A stretch of 64,000 bases of DNA, taken from the NCBI RefSeq assembly GCF_027497215.1, contig NZ_CP114904.1, forward strand, positions 1,612,001 to 1,676,000, given 5' to 3'. The notes below the pieces were generated by a model. That model had not been told where the DNA came from. It worked only from the letters and a program-made list of their open reading frames with translations, and searched no databases. Numbering within the stretch: position 1 is the first letter of the stretch; each line of letters opens with the position of its first letter. Positions 1-8,745 of the stretch are shown here, piece by piece. This DNA is from Micromonospora sp. WMMD812 (lineage in GTDB: Bacteria; Actinomycetota; Actinomycetes; Mycobacteriales; Micromonosporaceae). Made by a program: the position numbers and the translations under genes.

Positions 1-276
1 GCCTTGCAGACCGCCGCCGGCGACTACGCCGAGTTCCTCCTCGACCTCGACGCCCAGCGCGATCCGTTACGCCGCCAGGTCCTCGCCGTCGTCACCGGCG
101 AGCACGCCACCGAGAGCGCCGTACGCGCCCTGTCCGGGCTCGGCGTCGAAGCCGCCGCGCTGGACGGGCCGGCCGTCACCGCCGCCCTGACAGCCGCAGT
201 CGATCCGTTCTCCGCCCCGCCGCCTGACCCGCGAGCGGTGCCGGGCACCCCGATCACCTTCCGGAGCACATCGTGA
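1..276 (+). CDS. PrgI-like T4SS protein, C-terminal fragment
   Basis: This is the 3' end of a gene that begins before the window; the frame is open from base 1. The visible 91 residues carry a segment of the type LDLDAQRDPLRRQVLAVV followed by an Ala/Leu-rich helix and a Pro-rich tail. I recognise this pattern from the C-terminus of actinobacterial PrgI-family proteins, which sit just before VirB4 in conjugative elements and are thought to be membrane-associated partners of that ATPase. The stop overlaps the GTG start of the VirB4 gene by 4 bp (GTGA at 273-276), so the two are translationally coupled. The family call rests on memory of the C-terminus and on context; the fold itself lies outside the window. 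Confidence 0.6.
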   Translation, partial: ALQTAAGDYAEFLLDLDAQRDPLRRQVLAVVTGEHATESAVRALSGLGVEAAALDGPAVTAALTAAVDPFSAPPPDPRAVPGTPITFRSTS

Positions 277-2036
277 ACCTGTGGAAGCCCAAGAAGAGCG
301 TCGCGGTCGGGGAGGCCGTGCCGTCCCCAGCCGCGCTGTCGGTCACGCCGTCGCACGTGCAGGTCGGCGACGGGTACGCCGCCACCTACGCGGTCTGCGG
401 CTATCCGGCCGAGGTCGGCCCGGCCTGGCTCGACCCGCTGCTGTCCTACCCCGCCCGAGTCGACGTCGCGGTGCACCTGGACCCGGTGCTGGCACCGCTG
501 GCCGCGCCGATGCTCAAGCGCCAGCGCGCCCGCCTCGAATCGTCGCGCCGGCTGGACGCCGACTCCGGGAGGCTGGGCGACCCGATGGTCGAGGCGGCAG
601 CGGCCGACGCCGCCGACCTCGCCGAACGCGTCGCCCGGGGGGCAGCGAAGCTGTTCGAGGTCGGCATCTACATCACCATCCACGCCCGCACCCTCGACGA
701 GCTGCGTACGGTCACCGCGGGGGTGAAATCCGCCGCCGCCAGCGTGCTGCTGGATCTCCAGCCGGCGACGTTCCGCCACCAGCAGGGCTGGATCTCCACC
801 CTGCCCATCGGCGTAGACCCGCTGCGGATGCGCCGCATCCTCGACACCACCGCCCTCGCGGCGGCGTTCCCCCTCGCCTCGGCGGACCTCGCCGCACCCG
901 CCCCCGGCGTCGTCGCCCCACCCGAGGGCGTGCTGTACGGGGTCAACACCACCAGCAACGGGGTGCTGCTGTGGAACCGGTGGGCGCAGGACAACCACAA
1001 CAGCGTCGTCCTCGCCCGCTCCGGCGCGGGCAAAAGCTACTTCGTCAAGCTCGAAGTGCTGCGCAACCTGTACCAGGGCACAGCGGTGTCGGTCATCGAC
1101 CCCGAGGACGAGTACACGCCCCTCGCCGCGCACGTCGGCGGCACCGTGGTGCAGCTCGGCCAACCGGACGTGCGCATCAACCCCCTCGACCTGCCCACCG
1201 ACCAGCGCCCGGACACGCTGACCCGGCGGGGTCTGTACCTGCACACGCTGATCTCGGTCATGCTCGGCGCCACCCCGCCGCCAGCCGAACGCGCCGCCCT
1301 CGACCGGGCCATCACCACCACCTACCACCGGGCCGGGATCAACAGCAACCCGGCGACCTGGACCCGACCTGCGCCGCTGCTGCGGGACCTGGCCGCGGTG
1401 CTCGCCGACGACGACGATCACGCCGCCGGGCAACTCGCCGCGCGGCTCGCCCCCTGGACCGTGGGAAACTTCGCCGGCCTGTTCGACGGGCCGACCACCA
1501 CCATCCCGCGCGGGCACCTGGTGGTGTGGTCGCTGCGGCACCTGCCCGACGAGCTACGCACCGTCGGCACCCTGCTGGCCCTCGACTCCATCTGGTCCGC
1601 CATCGACACACCCACCGCAACCGCCCGCCGGCGCCGGCAGCTGGTGGTGGTGGACGAAGCGTGGCTGCTGATGCGCGACGGCGAAGGCGCACGGTTCCTG
1701 TTCCGGATGGCGAAGGCCGCCCGCAAGCGGTCCGCGGGGCTGTGCATCATCACCCAGGACGCCGCCGATGTGCTGTCGACCGACCTCGGCCTCGCCGTGG
1801 TGTCCAACGCCGCGACCCAGGTCCTGATGCGGCAAAGCACCCAGTCGATCGACGCGGTGTCCGAGGCGTTCAACCTGACCGCCGGGGAGTCACGGCTGCT
1901 CCTGTCGGCACCCAGAGGCGAGGGTCTGCTCGTCGCCGACCGCGCCCGGATTCCGTTCCGCAGCGTCGGGTCGGCCGCTGAGCACAAGATCGCCGTGACT
2001 GGCTTCGAGATCGAGGAATCTCACCCAGCCCCGTAA
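273..2036 (+). CDS. VirB4-like conjugative transfer ATPase
   Basis: A 587-residue cytoplasmic ATPase of the VirB4/TrbE class that powers assembly of, and substrate passage through, a type IV secretion channel. Walker A is ARSGAGKS (about 248-255), followed by the VirB4-typical VIDPEDEY strand (about 274-281). Walker B is LVVVDEAW (about 457-464), and the downstream IITQDAAD and VMRQS-type segment matches the family's sensor/arginine region. At 587 residues it is short compared with about 800 in Gram-negative VirB4, because the N-terminal domain is small; the PrgI-like gene upstream may supply part of that function. The GTG start overlaps the previous stop. Cargo genes follow it, not the coupling protein, which would be the usual neighbour. 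Family assignment is firm; the exact system is inferred. Confidence 0.93.
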   Translation: MNLWKPKKSVAVGEAVPSPAALSVTPSHVQVGDGYAATYAVCGYPAEVGPAWLDPLLSYPARVDVAVHLDPVLAPLAAPMLKRQRARLESSRRLDADSGRLGDPMVEAAAADAADLAERVARGAAKLFEVGIYITIHARTLDELRTVTAGVKSAAASVLLDLQPATFRHQQGWISTLPIGVDPLRMRRILDTTALAAAFPLASADLAAPAPGVVAPPEGVLYGVNTTSNGVLLWNRWAQDNHNSVVLARSGAGKSYFVKLEVLRNLYQGTAVSVIDPEDEYTPLAAHVGGTVVQLGQPDVRINPLDLPTDQRPDTLTRRGLYLHTLISVMLGATPPPAERAALDRAITTTYHRAGINSNPATWTRPAPLLRDLAAVLADDDDHAAGQLAARLAPWTVGNFAGLFDGPTTTIPRGHLVVWSLRHLPDELRTVGTLLALDSIWSAIDTPTATARRRRQLVVVDEAWLLMRDGEGARFLFRMAKAARKRSAGLCIITQDAADVLSTDLGLAVVSNAATQVLMRQSTQSIDAVSEAFNLTAGESRLLLSAPRGEGLLVADRARIPFRSVGSAAEHKIAVTGFEIEESHPAP

Positions 2037-2226
2037 CCGTCCATCACTTCGACCACTCGGTCGGGACGCATGACACAGCCGTGAGACTGGGTCATGCCGG
2101 CATCTGCTTCTGCCGCCGACCGCGCACTACCGTCTGTCACCGCCAGTGAGCGAGTCCTGCGCTCGGTCGTGCCGATGTCAGGGCGGTCAGCTTGCTGCCG
2201 ACCGCTGCGAGCCTGCGCCTTGTGCC

Positions 2227-3063
2227 CTATGCCCGAGTCACTTCGAGCTGGAATTCGTGTACCCAGTTGGCCGGGTTCTGTGGATCGAACTGGAGGCAGA
2301 CTTCCCGGGCATAACCCGCCGGCTTGTACCCGTTGTCGTCGATCCAACGGGCCAGGATCTGCATGCTGCGGAATGCCTCGTCCATCGGACCACGGTGCAC
2401 GATCGTCGCTGCTGACTCGATACGCGGCAGGTCGAGCAGGTCGAGGCCATGAGCGGCGCTCGTGTCGGATGCCACCTCGACGGCCGCGTGCACGCGCACG
2501 GCCTGCCCGTCGCCGCCTGCGCCGGGGTCCGGCTCGTAGTACGCGATCGGTGCCCCGCTCGGGCGAACTCCAGTAACGCCCAGGCGGCGCCACATCTCGT
2601 TGTACAACGGTCCGATCACCGGGCCGATGTCCTCAGCGTCGTAGCTGGCAGCCAGCGCGGACAGTTCGGCCACACGGGCGGGCGCGATCTGCTTGAGTAC
2701 CACGTCCTCGGTGCTCATGTATCCCTCCTCCTCGATCATGCGCAGTCGCGCCTCGATGCTGATCACCCGGGCGGTGTCGGCGCTCAACTGCACCTCTAGC
2801 TGCGCTCGACGAAGCCGCAGCATGCCGTGCAGCTGCTCGACGCCGACCTTGTCGTCGAGAATGGCAGCGACCTTCTCAAGGGTCAGGCCGAGATCCTTCA
2901 AGGCGATGATCCGGTTGAGCCGGCGCAGCTGGTCGGCCTGGTAATAGCGGTACCCGGTGGCCGGGTCAGTCTTGGCTGGCGTCAGCAGCCCGATCGCGTC
3001 GTAGTGACGCAGCATGCGCACCGATACGCGACCAAGCGCGGCGAAGTCTCCGATGCTGAACAC
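2227..3063 (-). CDS. MerR-family regulator with GyrI-like effector domain
   Basis: A 278-residue BmrR-type activator. Residues 1-70 form the MerR winged helix (FSIGDFAALGRVSVRMLRHY, then GYRYY). A dimerisation helix lies around 75-115, and the C-terminal half (about 120-278) is a GyrI/AraC effector-binding-like domain ending in FQLEVTRA. Members of this group sense cationic or lipophilic drugs and activate an adjacent transporter. No drug pump is intact next door, only an MMPL relic about 3 kb away. The GTG start at 3061-3063 lies at the predicted transcription start of its own promoter (see the promoter at 3070-3100), so translation is probably leaderless. The ligand is unknown. Confidence 0.88.
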   Translation of the reverse strand: MFSIGDFAALGRVSVRMLRHYDAIGLLTPAKTDPATGYRYYQADQLRRLNRIIALKDLGLTLEKVAAILDDKVGVEQLHGMLRLRRAQLEVQLSADTARVISIEARLRMIEEEGYMSTEDVVLKQIAPARVAELSALAASYDAEDIGPVIGPLYNEMWRRLGVTGVRPSGAPIAYYEPDPGAGGDGQAVRVHAAVEVASDTSAAHGLDLLDLPRIESAATIVHRGPMDEAFRSMQILARWIDDNGYKPAGYAREVCLQFDPQNPANWVHEFQLEVTRA

Positions 3064-3069
3064 GACTCC

Positions 3070-3100
3070 ATCCTGGCCCCTGACACGATGTGAGAGTCAA
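3070..3100 (-). promoter_or_regulatory. MerR-type promoter with 19-bp spacer and dyad
   Basis: On the minus strand a -35 TTGACT (3095-3100) and a -10 CAGGAT (3070-3075) are separated by exactly 19 bp, the over-long spacer typical of MerR-controlled promoters. Inside the spacer is the imperfect dyad CTGACACGATGTGAG (3080-3094, reading CTnACAnnnTGTnAG). The predicted start of transcription falls at the GTG codon of the MerR gene. Autoregulation is an inference from this geometry. Confidence 0.6.
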
Positions 3101-3524
3101 CAGCCGAGGCGTCCGCACATCCGCGGACAGCGTGTCACGGAGCGTGACCGACTGCCACGCGGTGGAGTGTCCGGAAGTGCCGAGAAGCGGACGTCGCGCT
3201 CGATGCCGTCGGCTCGCCGGGCCCGCGTGCCCTGCCGTCGTCGTGCACGACGGCGATCGGTACGACTAGCGCGCCTGCGGGATGTCGGAGCCGTAACGGG
3301 TCGGCCGCCGCCGACACGGCGGTCGATCCTTCGGGGCACCGAGCACCGTGACACACGACCGGGACACCGCAGGGCGCAACCTGTGTAGGAAGGGACAGCC
3401 GCCGGACGTCCGACGGTGCGCCCGAAGCCAGCGGCATGCCCACTCAACCCGCCCGAGGTGAGTTCCTCGCCTTATCCGGCCCCCCGGCGCTCCTGCTTCC
3501 GCGATTCGAGTATGCGGGCGCCGA
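3101..3524. other. Intergenic region, no gene recognised
   Basis: About 420 bp upstream of the MerR gene and downstream of the response regulator. Overlapping Arg-rich frames exist on the minus strand, but none shows a ribosome binding site, a domain or a family resemblance. It is probably spacer or decayed DNA. Confidence 0.5.
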
Positions 3525-4181
3525 TCAGGTGCCGACGCGGCGTGTCTCGTAGGCCCACATGACGATCTCGACGCGGTTGCGGGCGTTGAGCTTGCGCATC
3601 AGGGCGGCGATGTGGGTCTTGACGGTGCTGAGGCTGATGGACAGCTCATCGCCGATCTCGCTGTTGGTCCGCCCGCGAGCGGCAGCCAGCAGGACCTGTT
3701 CCTCGCGAGCGGTCAGCGGCTCGACAGGCTCAGCTGGCACCGAGCGCGAGCGGCTGTTCGCAAAGGAGGACAGGAGCCTCGCGGTGATGTTCGGTGCGAT
3801 CAGGGCGTCGCCGCGGGCGGCGGCATGGATGGCCTGGGTGAGCATCTCGGCGCCGGCGTCCTTGAGGAGGAAGCCTCGGGCGCCTGCCTTCAGCGCGCCG
3901 TAGACGTACTCGTCGAGGTCGAAAGTGGTGATGACGACGACGGCCAGAGGATCGGCGACGTCGGCCCCGGCGAGCTGGCGGGTGGCTTCGATCCCGTCGA
4001 CCTCGGGCATGCGGATGTCCAGCAGGCACACATCGGGACGCAGCGAACGGGCCATGGCGATCGCCCGGCGGCCGTCAGCGGCCTCGCCGACGACGGCGAT
4101 GCCCGGTTGGGCGTCCAAGATCATGCAGAGCCCTGCCCTGACGATGTCCTGGTCGTCAGCGACCAGCACGCGGATGGTCAT
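3525..4181 (-). CDS. NarL/FixJ-type response regulator
   Basis: A 218-residue two-component regulator. The receiver domain (1-120) has the acidic pocket DD at 9-10, phosphoacceptor Asp55 in LLDIRMPE and the conserved Lys107 in FLLKDAG. The C-terminal LuxR helix-turn-helix (about 150-212) has LTAREEQVLLAAARGRTN and LSISLSTVKTHIAALMRKL. Its ATG overlaps the stop of the histidine kinase gene by 4 bp (4178-4181), so the two are co-translated partners. Targets are not evident; such pairs commonly control nearby MMPL or ABC exporters, and an MMPL relic lies 2 kb away. Confidence 0.93.
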   Translation of the reverse strand: MTIRVLVADDQDIVRAGLCMILDAQPGIAVVGEAADGRRAIAMARSLRPDVCLLDIRMPEVDGIEATRQLAGADVADPLAVVVITTFDLDEYVYGALKAGARGFLLKDAGAEMLTQAIHAAARGDALIAPNITARLLSSFANSRSRSVPAEPVEPLTAREEQVLLAAARGRTNSEIGDELSISLSTVKTHIAALMRKLNARNRVEIVMWAYETRRVGT

Positions 4182-5311
4182 GACGCGCGCGCTGTCCGAG
4201 GCAGCGAGGCGACGACGCTCCAGCCGCCGTCCGGGTCAGGTCCCGCCCGGAGGGTGCCGCCGAGCAGGCTCACCCGCTCGGCCATGCCGCGCAGCCCGTA
4301 GCCGGCGTGCGGGGAGCTGGTCGTACTCGCCTCGCCGTCATCGCGCACTCGCAGGTGCACCTGGCTGCGGGATGCGGTGACGTCGACGGTGACGTGGGTG
4401 GCGCCGGAGGCGTGGCGGGTCGCGTTGGTGACCGCCTCGGCGGCGATCAGGTAGAGGGCGGTGCTGACTGCTGGCTCAACGGCCTCGACGTCACCGGAGA
4501 CCTGCACGCGGACGCCCAGCACCTCGCCGCCGGGACGAGCGAGTCGTTCGACGTCCACCACCCCTCGCCGGGGGGCGAGATCGGCGTCCGTTCCGTCGCG
4601 CAGCACGCCTACGAGGGCTCGCATCTCCTTGAGCGTCCGGGACGCCTCTTCCTCAATGGTGACCAGGGTGGCCAGCGCGCGCTTCGGATCTGCGGCGGAC
4701 AGCGCGCGACCTGCCTGTGCCTGGACGGCGATGGCCAAGACGCGGTGGCCGACCGTGTCGTGCAGCTCGCGGGCGAGTTCGTTGCGCTGGTGAAGCCGCA
4801 CCTGCTCGATGTCGCGGTCGTGGCTTCTGGTGCGGTAGCGCACTGCCGCGCCGAGCGCGGCCGAGAACAGGAAGAAGCCGTAGCCGGCGACCTTCTCCGC
4901 GGGTGAGGTCGGGTCCGCGATGAGGGTGACGGGTAGCCAGATGAGGATGATGCCGAGTCCGAGGGCAGCCTCGCGACCTGCTCCCCAGCGCAGCAGGGCG
5001 TAGGGCAACACAAGCAGCCCTGCGATGCCCAGCAGACCGGTGGCATCAATGACCGCGATCCTCGCGATGTCGAACGCGAGAACGGCTCCGAAGGCAACGG
5101 TGACTGCGGCCAGCGGCCGCGTGCGTCGCCACAGCAGGCACGCCGCGACCACGACGCTGACACCGACCAGCAGCGGCGCCCACGCCCTGTCGTCGCGCAG
5201 CAGTACCTCGACGAGCGAGATCGCGACAAGAGCCGAGGACAGCGCCCAGTCCCGCCAGACCCGCACCGGCGGGCGCGCGGGGCGAGGCTCAGCCCAGATC
5301 CCAGCAAGCAT
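4178..5311 (-). CDS. Sensor histidine kinase (HisKA_3)
   Basis: A 377-residue membrane sensor kinase of the NarX/DesK class. The first about 155 residues hold several hydrophobic segments (for example around 22-38, 45-61, 66-85, 93-108, 117-133) and no large extracytoplasmic sensor, so it probably senses within the membrane. The dimerisation helix carries the phosphoacceptor His184 in ELARELHDTVGHR. The HATPase domain has an N-box (LIAAEAVTNATRHA) and a G-box (GYGLRGMAERV). The ATG at 5311 follows a strong GGAGGGGG ribosome binding site. It overlaps the response regulator gene by 4 bp. The signal is unknown. Confidence 0.93.
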   Translation of the reverse strand: MLAGIWAEPRPARPPVRVWRDWALSSALVAISLVEVLLRDDRAWAPLLVGVSVVVAACLLWRRTRPLAAVTVAFGAVLAFDIARIAVIDATGLLGIAGLLVLPYALLRWGAGREAALGLGIILIWLPVTLIADPTSPAEKVAGYGFFLFSAALGAAVRYRTRSHDRDIEQVRLHQRNELARELHDTVGHRVLAIAVQAQAGRALSAADPKRALATLVTIEEEASRTLKEMRALVGVLRDGTDADLAPRRGVVDVERLARPGGEVLGVRVQVSGDVEAVEPAVSTALYLIAAEAVTNATRHASGATHVTVDVTASRSQVHLRVRDDGEASTTSSPHAGYGLRGMAERVSLLGGTLRAGPDPDGGWSVVASLPRTARAS

Positions 5312-5497
5312 GCTTCCCCCTCCCGGACAACGTAGGGGGGCCGCCGCTCGGGCGTATCAGCCGAAAGTACTGCGGCTGTCCCGCGCCTGCGGCCAGGACA
5401 GCTCGAGCCCGCAAGCGGATGTGGCGCCCGTCAACGCTGGTCATGGTTAAGACATCGAGTGAGCCGACCCGGCTGACGCCAGCACACAGGAGACGTG

Positions 5498-5974
5498 ATG
5501 ACCAGAACCGACAGGCCAGCCGGTGCGCTCCAGGAAGCGCACATCCCGGTCCAGGCGAAGCTCGCCGCGGCCTGGGCCAGCTTCATGTTCCTCTACATCT
5601 ACGTCGACTACCTCGCCCTGTACAAGCCCGGCTTCATCGACGACATCCTGGTCGGCGTCGTTCATGAGTTCGACACCGGCCCAACCTTTGTCGCCCTTGC
5701 GCTCACGCTCATGGCCATCCCGATCCTCATGATCCTGCTCTCCACGACACTCCCCGCCCGTGTCAACCGCGCCACCAACCTCGTCGTGGCAACGCTCTAC
5801 ATCCCCGTCTCGGTGTACAACGCGGAGGGCGAGTCCTGGACCTACTTTTACTTCTACGGCCTCTCCATCGGACTCGAGCTGCTGCTCCTGGCCTTCATCC
5901 TGCGCGCCGCATGGACCTGGCCCCGGACCATTCGAGCCACCGCCGGCCGCGACCCCGCCCAGGCCCGGGTGTGA
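5498..5974 (+). CDS. Small four-helix membrane protein (DUF6326-like)
   Basis: A 158-residue membrane protein with about four hydrophobic helices (AWASFMFLYIYVDYLALY, FVALALTLMAIPILMILL, a central NLVVATLYIPVSVY and a C-terminal LELLLLAFILRAAW). It resembles small actinobacterial proteins I know as DUF6326; this is tentative and no function is established. I chose the ATG at 5498 over the GTG three bases earlier because AGGAG (5488-5492) is 5 bp from the ATG but only 2 bp from the GTG. It diverges from the histidine kinase gene, with about 185 bp between them, so it may be a target of that two-component system. Confidence 0.7.
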   Translation: MTRTDRPAGALQEAHIPVQAKLAAAWASFMFLYIYVDYLALYKPGFIDDILVGVVHEFDTGPTFVALALTLMAIPILMILLSTTLPARVNRATNLVVATLYIPVSVYNAEGESWTYFYFYGLSIGLELLLLAFILRAAWTWPRTIRATAGRDPAQARV

Positions 5975-6006
5975 CGCTCAAGGCAGACCTGGTGTGCGGG
6001 GTCGCT

Positions 6007-6183
6007 GACAGCGGCTCCGGCAACAGCGACCGCGAGCAGCAGCACGATCCAGGGCGGGACGGCGCCGACGTCGCGCAGCACCACGGAGTCGCCCGCCCCG
6101 TCGGTGAGCAGCAGCGTGAGCACGAACAGCACGGCGGCGAGGACGGCGTCGGCCAGCGCGTGAACGGGCCTCGGTGCACTGGA
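6007..6183 (-). pseudogene. Relic of histidine kinase N-terminus
   Basis: An open minus-strand segment reads HALADAVLAAVLFVLTLLL, then a polar loop and WIVLLLAVAVAGAAV. That is the N-terminal membrane region typical of NarX/DesK-type kinases. A stop lies just upstream and no start codon with a ribosome binding site exists. The similarity ends after about 60 residues, so the rest of the gene is gone. It abuts, head to head, the truncated MMPL relic, suggesting that a rearrangement removed the DNA between them. Identification rests on hydrophobicity and pattern only. Confidence 0.45.
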
Positions 6184-6192
6184 TCAACGTAG

Positions 6193-6773
6193 GCGCGTCC
6201 GGGGCTGCCGCAGCTAGCCGACACGCTGCCGCCGCTGCTCAGCGCGGTGTTGGCGGCCTCGTTCCTGCTGCTGATGGTTGTGTTTCATTCGGTCACTGTG
6301 GCGCTCAAGTCGACGGTCATGAACCTGCTGTCCATCGGCGCGGCCTACGGCGTCGTCGTCGCGGTGTTCCAGTGGGGTTGGCTCGGCGGGCTGATCGGCC
6401 TGCAGGACACTTACCTCATCGCCTCGCCGCTGCCGGCCATCTTCTTCGCCGTGCTGTTCGGACTGTCGATGGACTACGAGGTTTCCTCCTGTCACGCATC
6501 CGAGAGGCGTATGCGGCTACCGGCGACTACGTCGAGTCCGTCGCCCGCGGGCTGGCTGCCTCGGGACCCGTCATCACCTGCGGCGCGCTGATCATGATGG
6601 CCGTCTTCCTGTCCTTCGTGGTCAACCCGAACCCGTTCGTCAAGATGATCGGGCTCGGGCTGGCGGTCGCGATCGCGCTCGACGCAACCGTGGTGCGGAT
6701 GATCCTCGTCCCGGCGACGATGGCGCTGCTCGGCCGTGCGAACTGGTGGCTGCCGGGGTGGCTCGACCGCTAG
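6193..6773 (+). pseudogene. MMPL/RND transporter C-terminal relic, frameshifted
   Basis: This is the last about 195 residues of an MMPL-family (RND superfamily) exporter. The first frame reads LLLMVVFHSVTVALKS through LPAIFFAVLFGLSMDYEV. The second begins FLLSRIREAYAATGDYVESV and ends ALLGRANWWLPGWLDR. The canonical SMDYEVFLLSRIRE motif is split by loss of a single T in the run at 6481-6484 (GTTTCC where GTTTTCC would stay in frame). The N-terminal two thirds are missing and an in-frame TAG precedes the relic. Intact relatives have 12 transmembrane helices and export lipids or drugs; this one cannot function. Confidence 0.85.
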
Positions 6774-7154
6774 CTCCCGCAGCTGCGTGTGGAGGGGCAG
6801 GAGGCAACGGCCCCCGCGCTGGCGCCAGAACCGGTGCCGGTGCCGGTGGGATCGCCCGTCGGATGAGCCGGCGGTACGCCTTGCCTGCGCGGTCGCCAGT
6901 GGCCGCAGTGCACACGACGAGAAGACGGGATCAAAACGGCGCGCTCGCCCGAGCCGAGGTGATTGCACCCGCCAGGGTTCAATTACATCGGCCGTCGCTT
7001 CTGGTCCTCTGAACATCCGCTCATAGCCGCGATCCGGGCGATGCAACGTCCAGGGCGGTGGTGTCCGCTCCTGCCGGTGTGCGGATGTTCGCTGCGACAC
7101 TCACCGTAGGGGCCGCCGGGTCGTGGAGCGAATTCAGTGGATATGTGTGCGGTT
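6774..7154. other. Intergenic region, no gene recognised
   Basis: About 380 bp between the MMPL relic and the convergently placed helical-repeat gene. Short frames on both strands are Arg/Ala-rich shadows without start signals or recognisable domains. Confidence 0.5.
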
Positions 7155-8477
7155 TCAGCTCGAGTTGAGGCGTGTGCATGCGGCCTGACGCACGGATGCC
7201 TCTTCAATAGGGTCGTCGCGTAGCGTGAGCAGCCAGCGCCGCGTCTGGTCGGTGAGCGGGGCGTGTTGAGCGGCCAGCAGCCGAACGCCCGGCTCACAGT
7301 CGAGGAGGTAGGACGGCAGTGCGCCTGTCGTCTTGTCGGGATCGAGCAGCAACAGGCTGCGCAGGTAGCTGCTTCGCTCGTAACTGTGTGGCGATGCATG
7401 GGTCCACCAGCGTAACCGGCGGATCAGGGTTGCTCGCACGTCGGCATGGGAGGCTGATGGGGAGCTGGCGAGGATCCTGGCCAGGCCCTCGGTGAGCCGG
7501 TCGTGGCCGCACCACTCGTCGGTGAGCCGGTCGAGTGCGGCGAGGATCGCCAGGATGTCCTGCTCCTCGCCGTGCTCGGCGAGAAGATGCGCGGCGGCGT
7601 CAAACAGCGGGTGTTCGGTGTCGACAGCCCAGCCTCGTGCGGCTGGGAGGACCTGCGGGCCGAGGATCCTGAGCGCACCGAACAGTCCGGCTTGCCGTTC
7701 GGCCGCCAACTGCTCGACCGCGTCGAGCAATTCCGGTACGGGCCGTGCATTGCGGCGGATCTGGTGCAGTGCGGATACCTTCACGGCACGGCCGGTGTCC
7801 GGCGCCTGCAGGAGCGCAACCAATTCGGTGTCACTGGTGGTCGATAGATCGACCCGGCGATCTCGCGCATCCTGTCGGCTGCGCTGCGCGGTGTTCAGGA
7901 CGGTGTCGATCCTCGGATCCCGACCCCGCCAGCGCGGCCATGGCTCAGAGGCTGGTAGTACCTCGGCCGCATCTTCGGACCTGATACGCCTGGCCGCGGT
8001 CTCCCACAGGTCGTCCCACCACTGCGCCGGCCAGCTATGGGCCAGCGTGGTCAGGGCATCGATCCAGCGGATGCCGTCGCGGACATATCCGCGCAGCGTG
8101 TCGGTTGCCTGCGTGTTCCCTTTGCGGGCGAGCGCCTCCAAGATGCCGACGGCAAGGTTGAACTGGTTGTCATCATCGGTCGGGTCCGCTTGAGGCCAGG
8201 GACGGTACGGGCCGCAGGCGCGAAGCTGCGTGACCAGTGGGGTCGCGTCCAGGCGCAGGTCGTGCAGCAGCCGGGCCAGGTATGTGTAGCGATCGTCGAC
8301 CTGCCAGTCCCACCGGGTGTCGCGACCGGTGCAGGTGTAGACCAGGTGTCCGTGATCCGGCTGATCCTGCAGCCAGGCCGCCGCGGCACCCTGGCCGCGC
8401 TGCAGCGCGCCCAGGCCGGTGCGGTACGGCGCGTAGTGCCACTCGTGCGCGCAGTCGTCGTCCTCACAGCCCATCAC
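7155..8477 (-). CDS. Helical-repeat (HEAT-like) protein of unknown function
   Basis: A 440-residue soluble protein that I do not recognise as a named family. The N-terminus has a Cys/His cluster (MGCEDDDCAHEWHY) that could bind a metal. From about residue 70 onward the sequence is almost entirely short amphipathic helices with a period of about 35-40 residues, for example ELVALLQAPDTGRAVKVSAL and VRATLIRRLRWW, as in HEAT/ARM repeats that make protein contacts. There is no signal peptide or membrane segment. Start choice is uncertain: GTG at 8477 or ATG at 8474, neither with a good ribosome binding site. It stands alone, with relics on one side and the ECF42 operon on the other. Confidence 0.65.
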   Translation of the reverse strand: MMGCEDDDCAHEWHYAPYRTGLGALQRGQGAAAAWLQDQPDHGHLVYTCTGRDTRWDWQVDDRYTYLARLLHDLRLDATPLVTQLRACGPYRPWPQADPTDDDNQFNLAVGILEALARKGNTQATDTLRGYVRDGIRWIDALTTLAHSWPAQWWDDLWETAARRIRSEDAAEVLPASEPWPRWRGRDPRIDTVLNTAQRSRQDARDRRVDLSTTSDTELVALLQAPDTGRAVKVSALHQIRRNARPVPELLDAVEQLAAERQAGLFGALRILGPQVLPAARGWAVDTEHPLFDAAAHLLAEHGEEQDILAILAALDRLTDEWCGHDRLTEGLARILASSPSASHADVRATLIRRLRWWTHASPHSYERSSYLRSLLLLDPDKTTGALPSYLLDCEPGVRLLAAQHAPLTDQTRRWLLTLRDDPIEEASVRQAACTRLNSS

Positions 8478-8745
8478 GAACAGAATGAAACGGCGGGCTG
8501 CCCCGCTCCACCGAATTTGTTGCGACGGGCAGGGTACGCAGCACAGCTCCGTACGAAGGGCCCCATGACCACACTCGCGAGATCGGAGCCAGGCGCTCTG
8601 TCACGCGGGAATCGGCACCACGTTGTTGGTCGGGCCTTCGTCGGTGCGGAGTGCAATTGGTCAGCCGGCACCGATGGGGCCGGCCTTGCGCGGGGAAGGT
8701 CGAGCTCAGACGCCGCCCTGTCGGGCGAAGTATCGGTGGCCGCTG

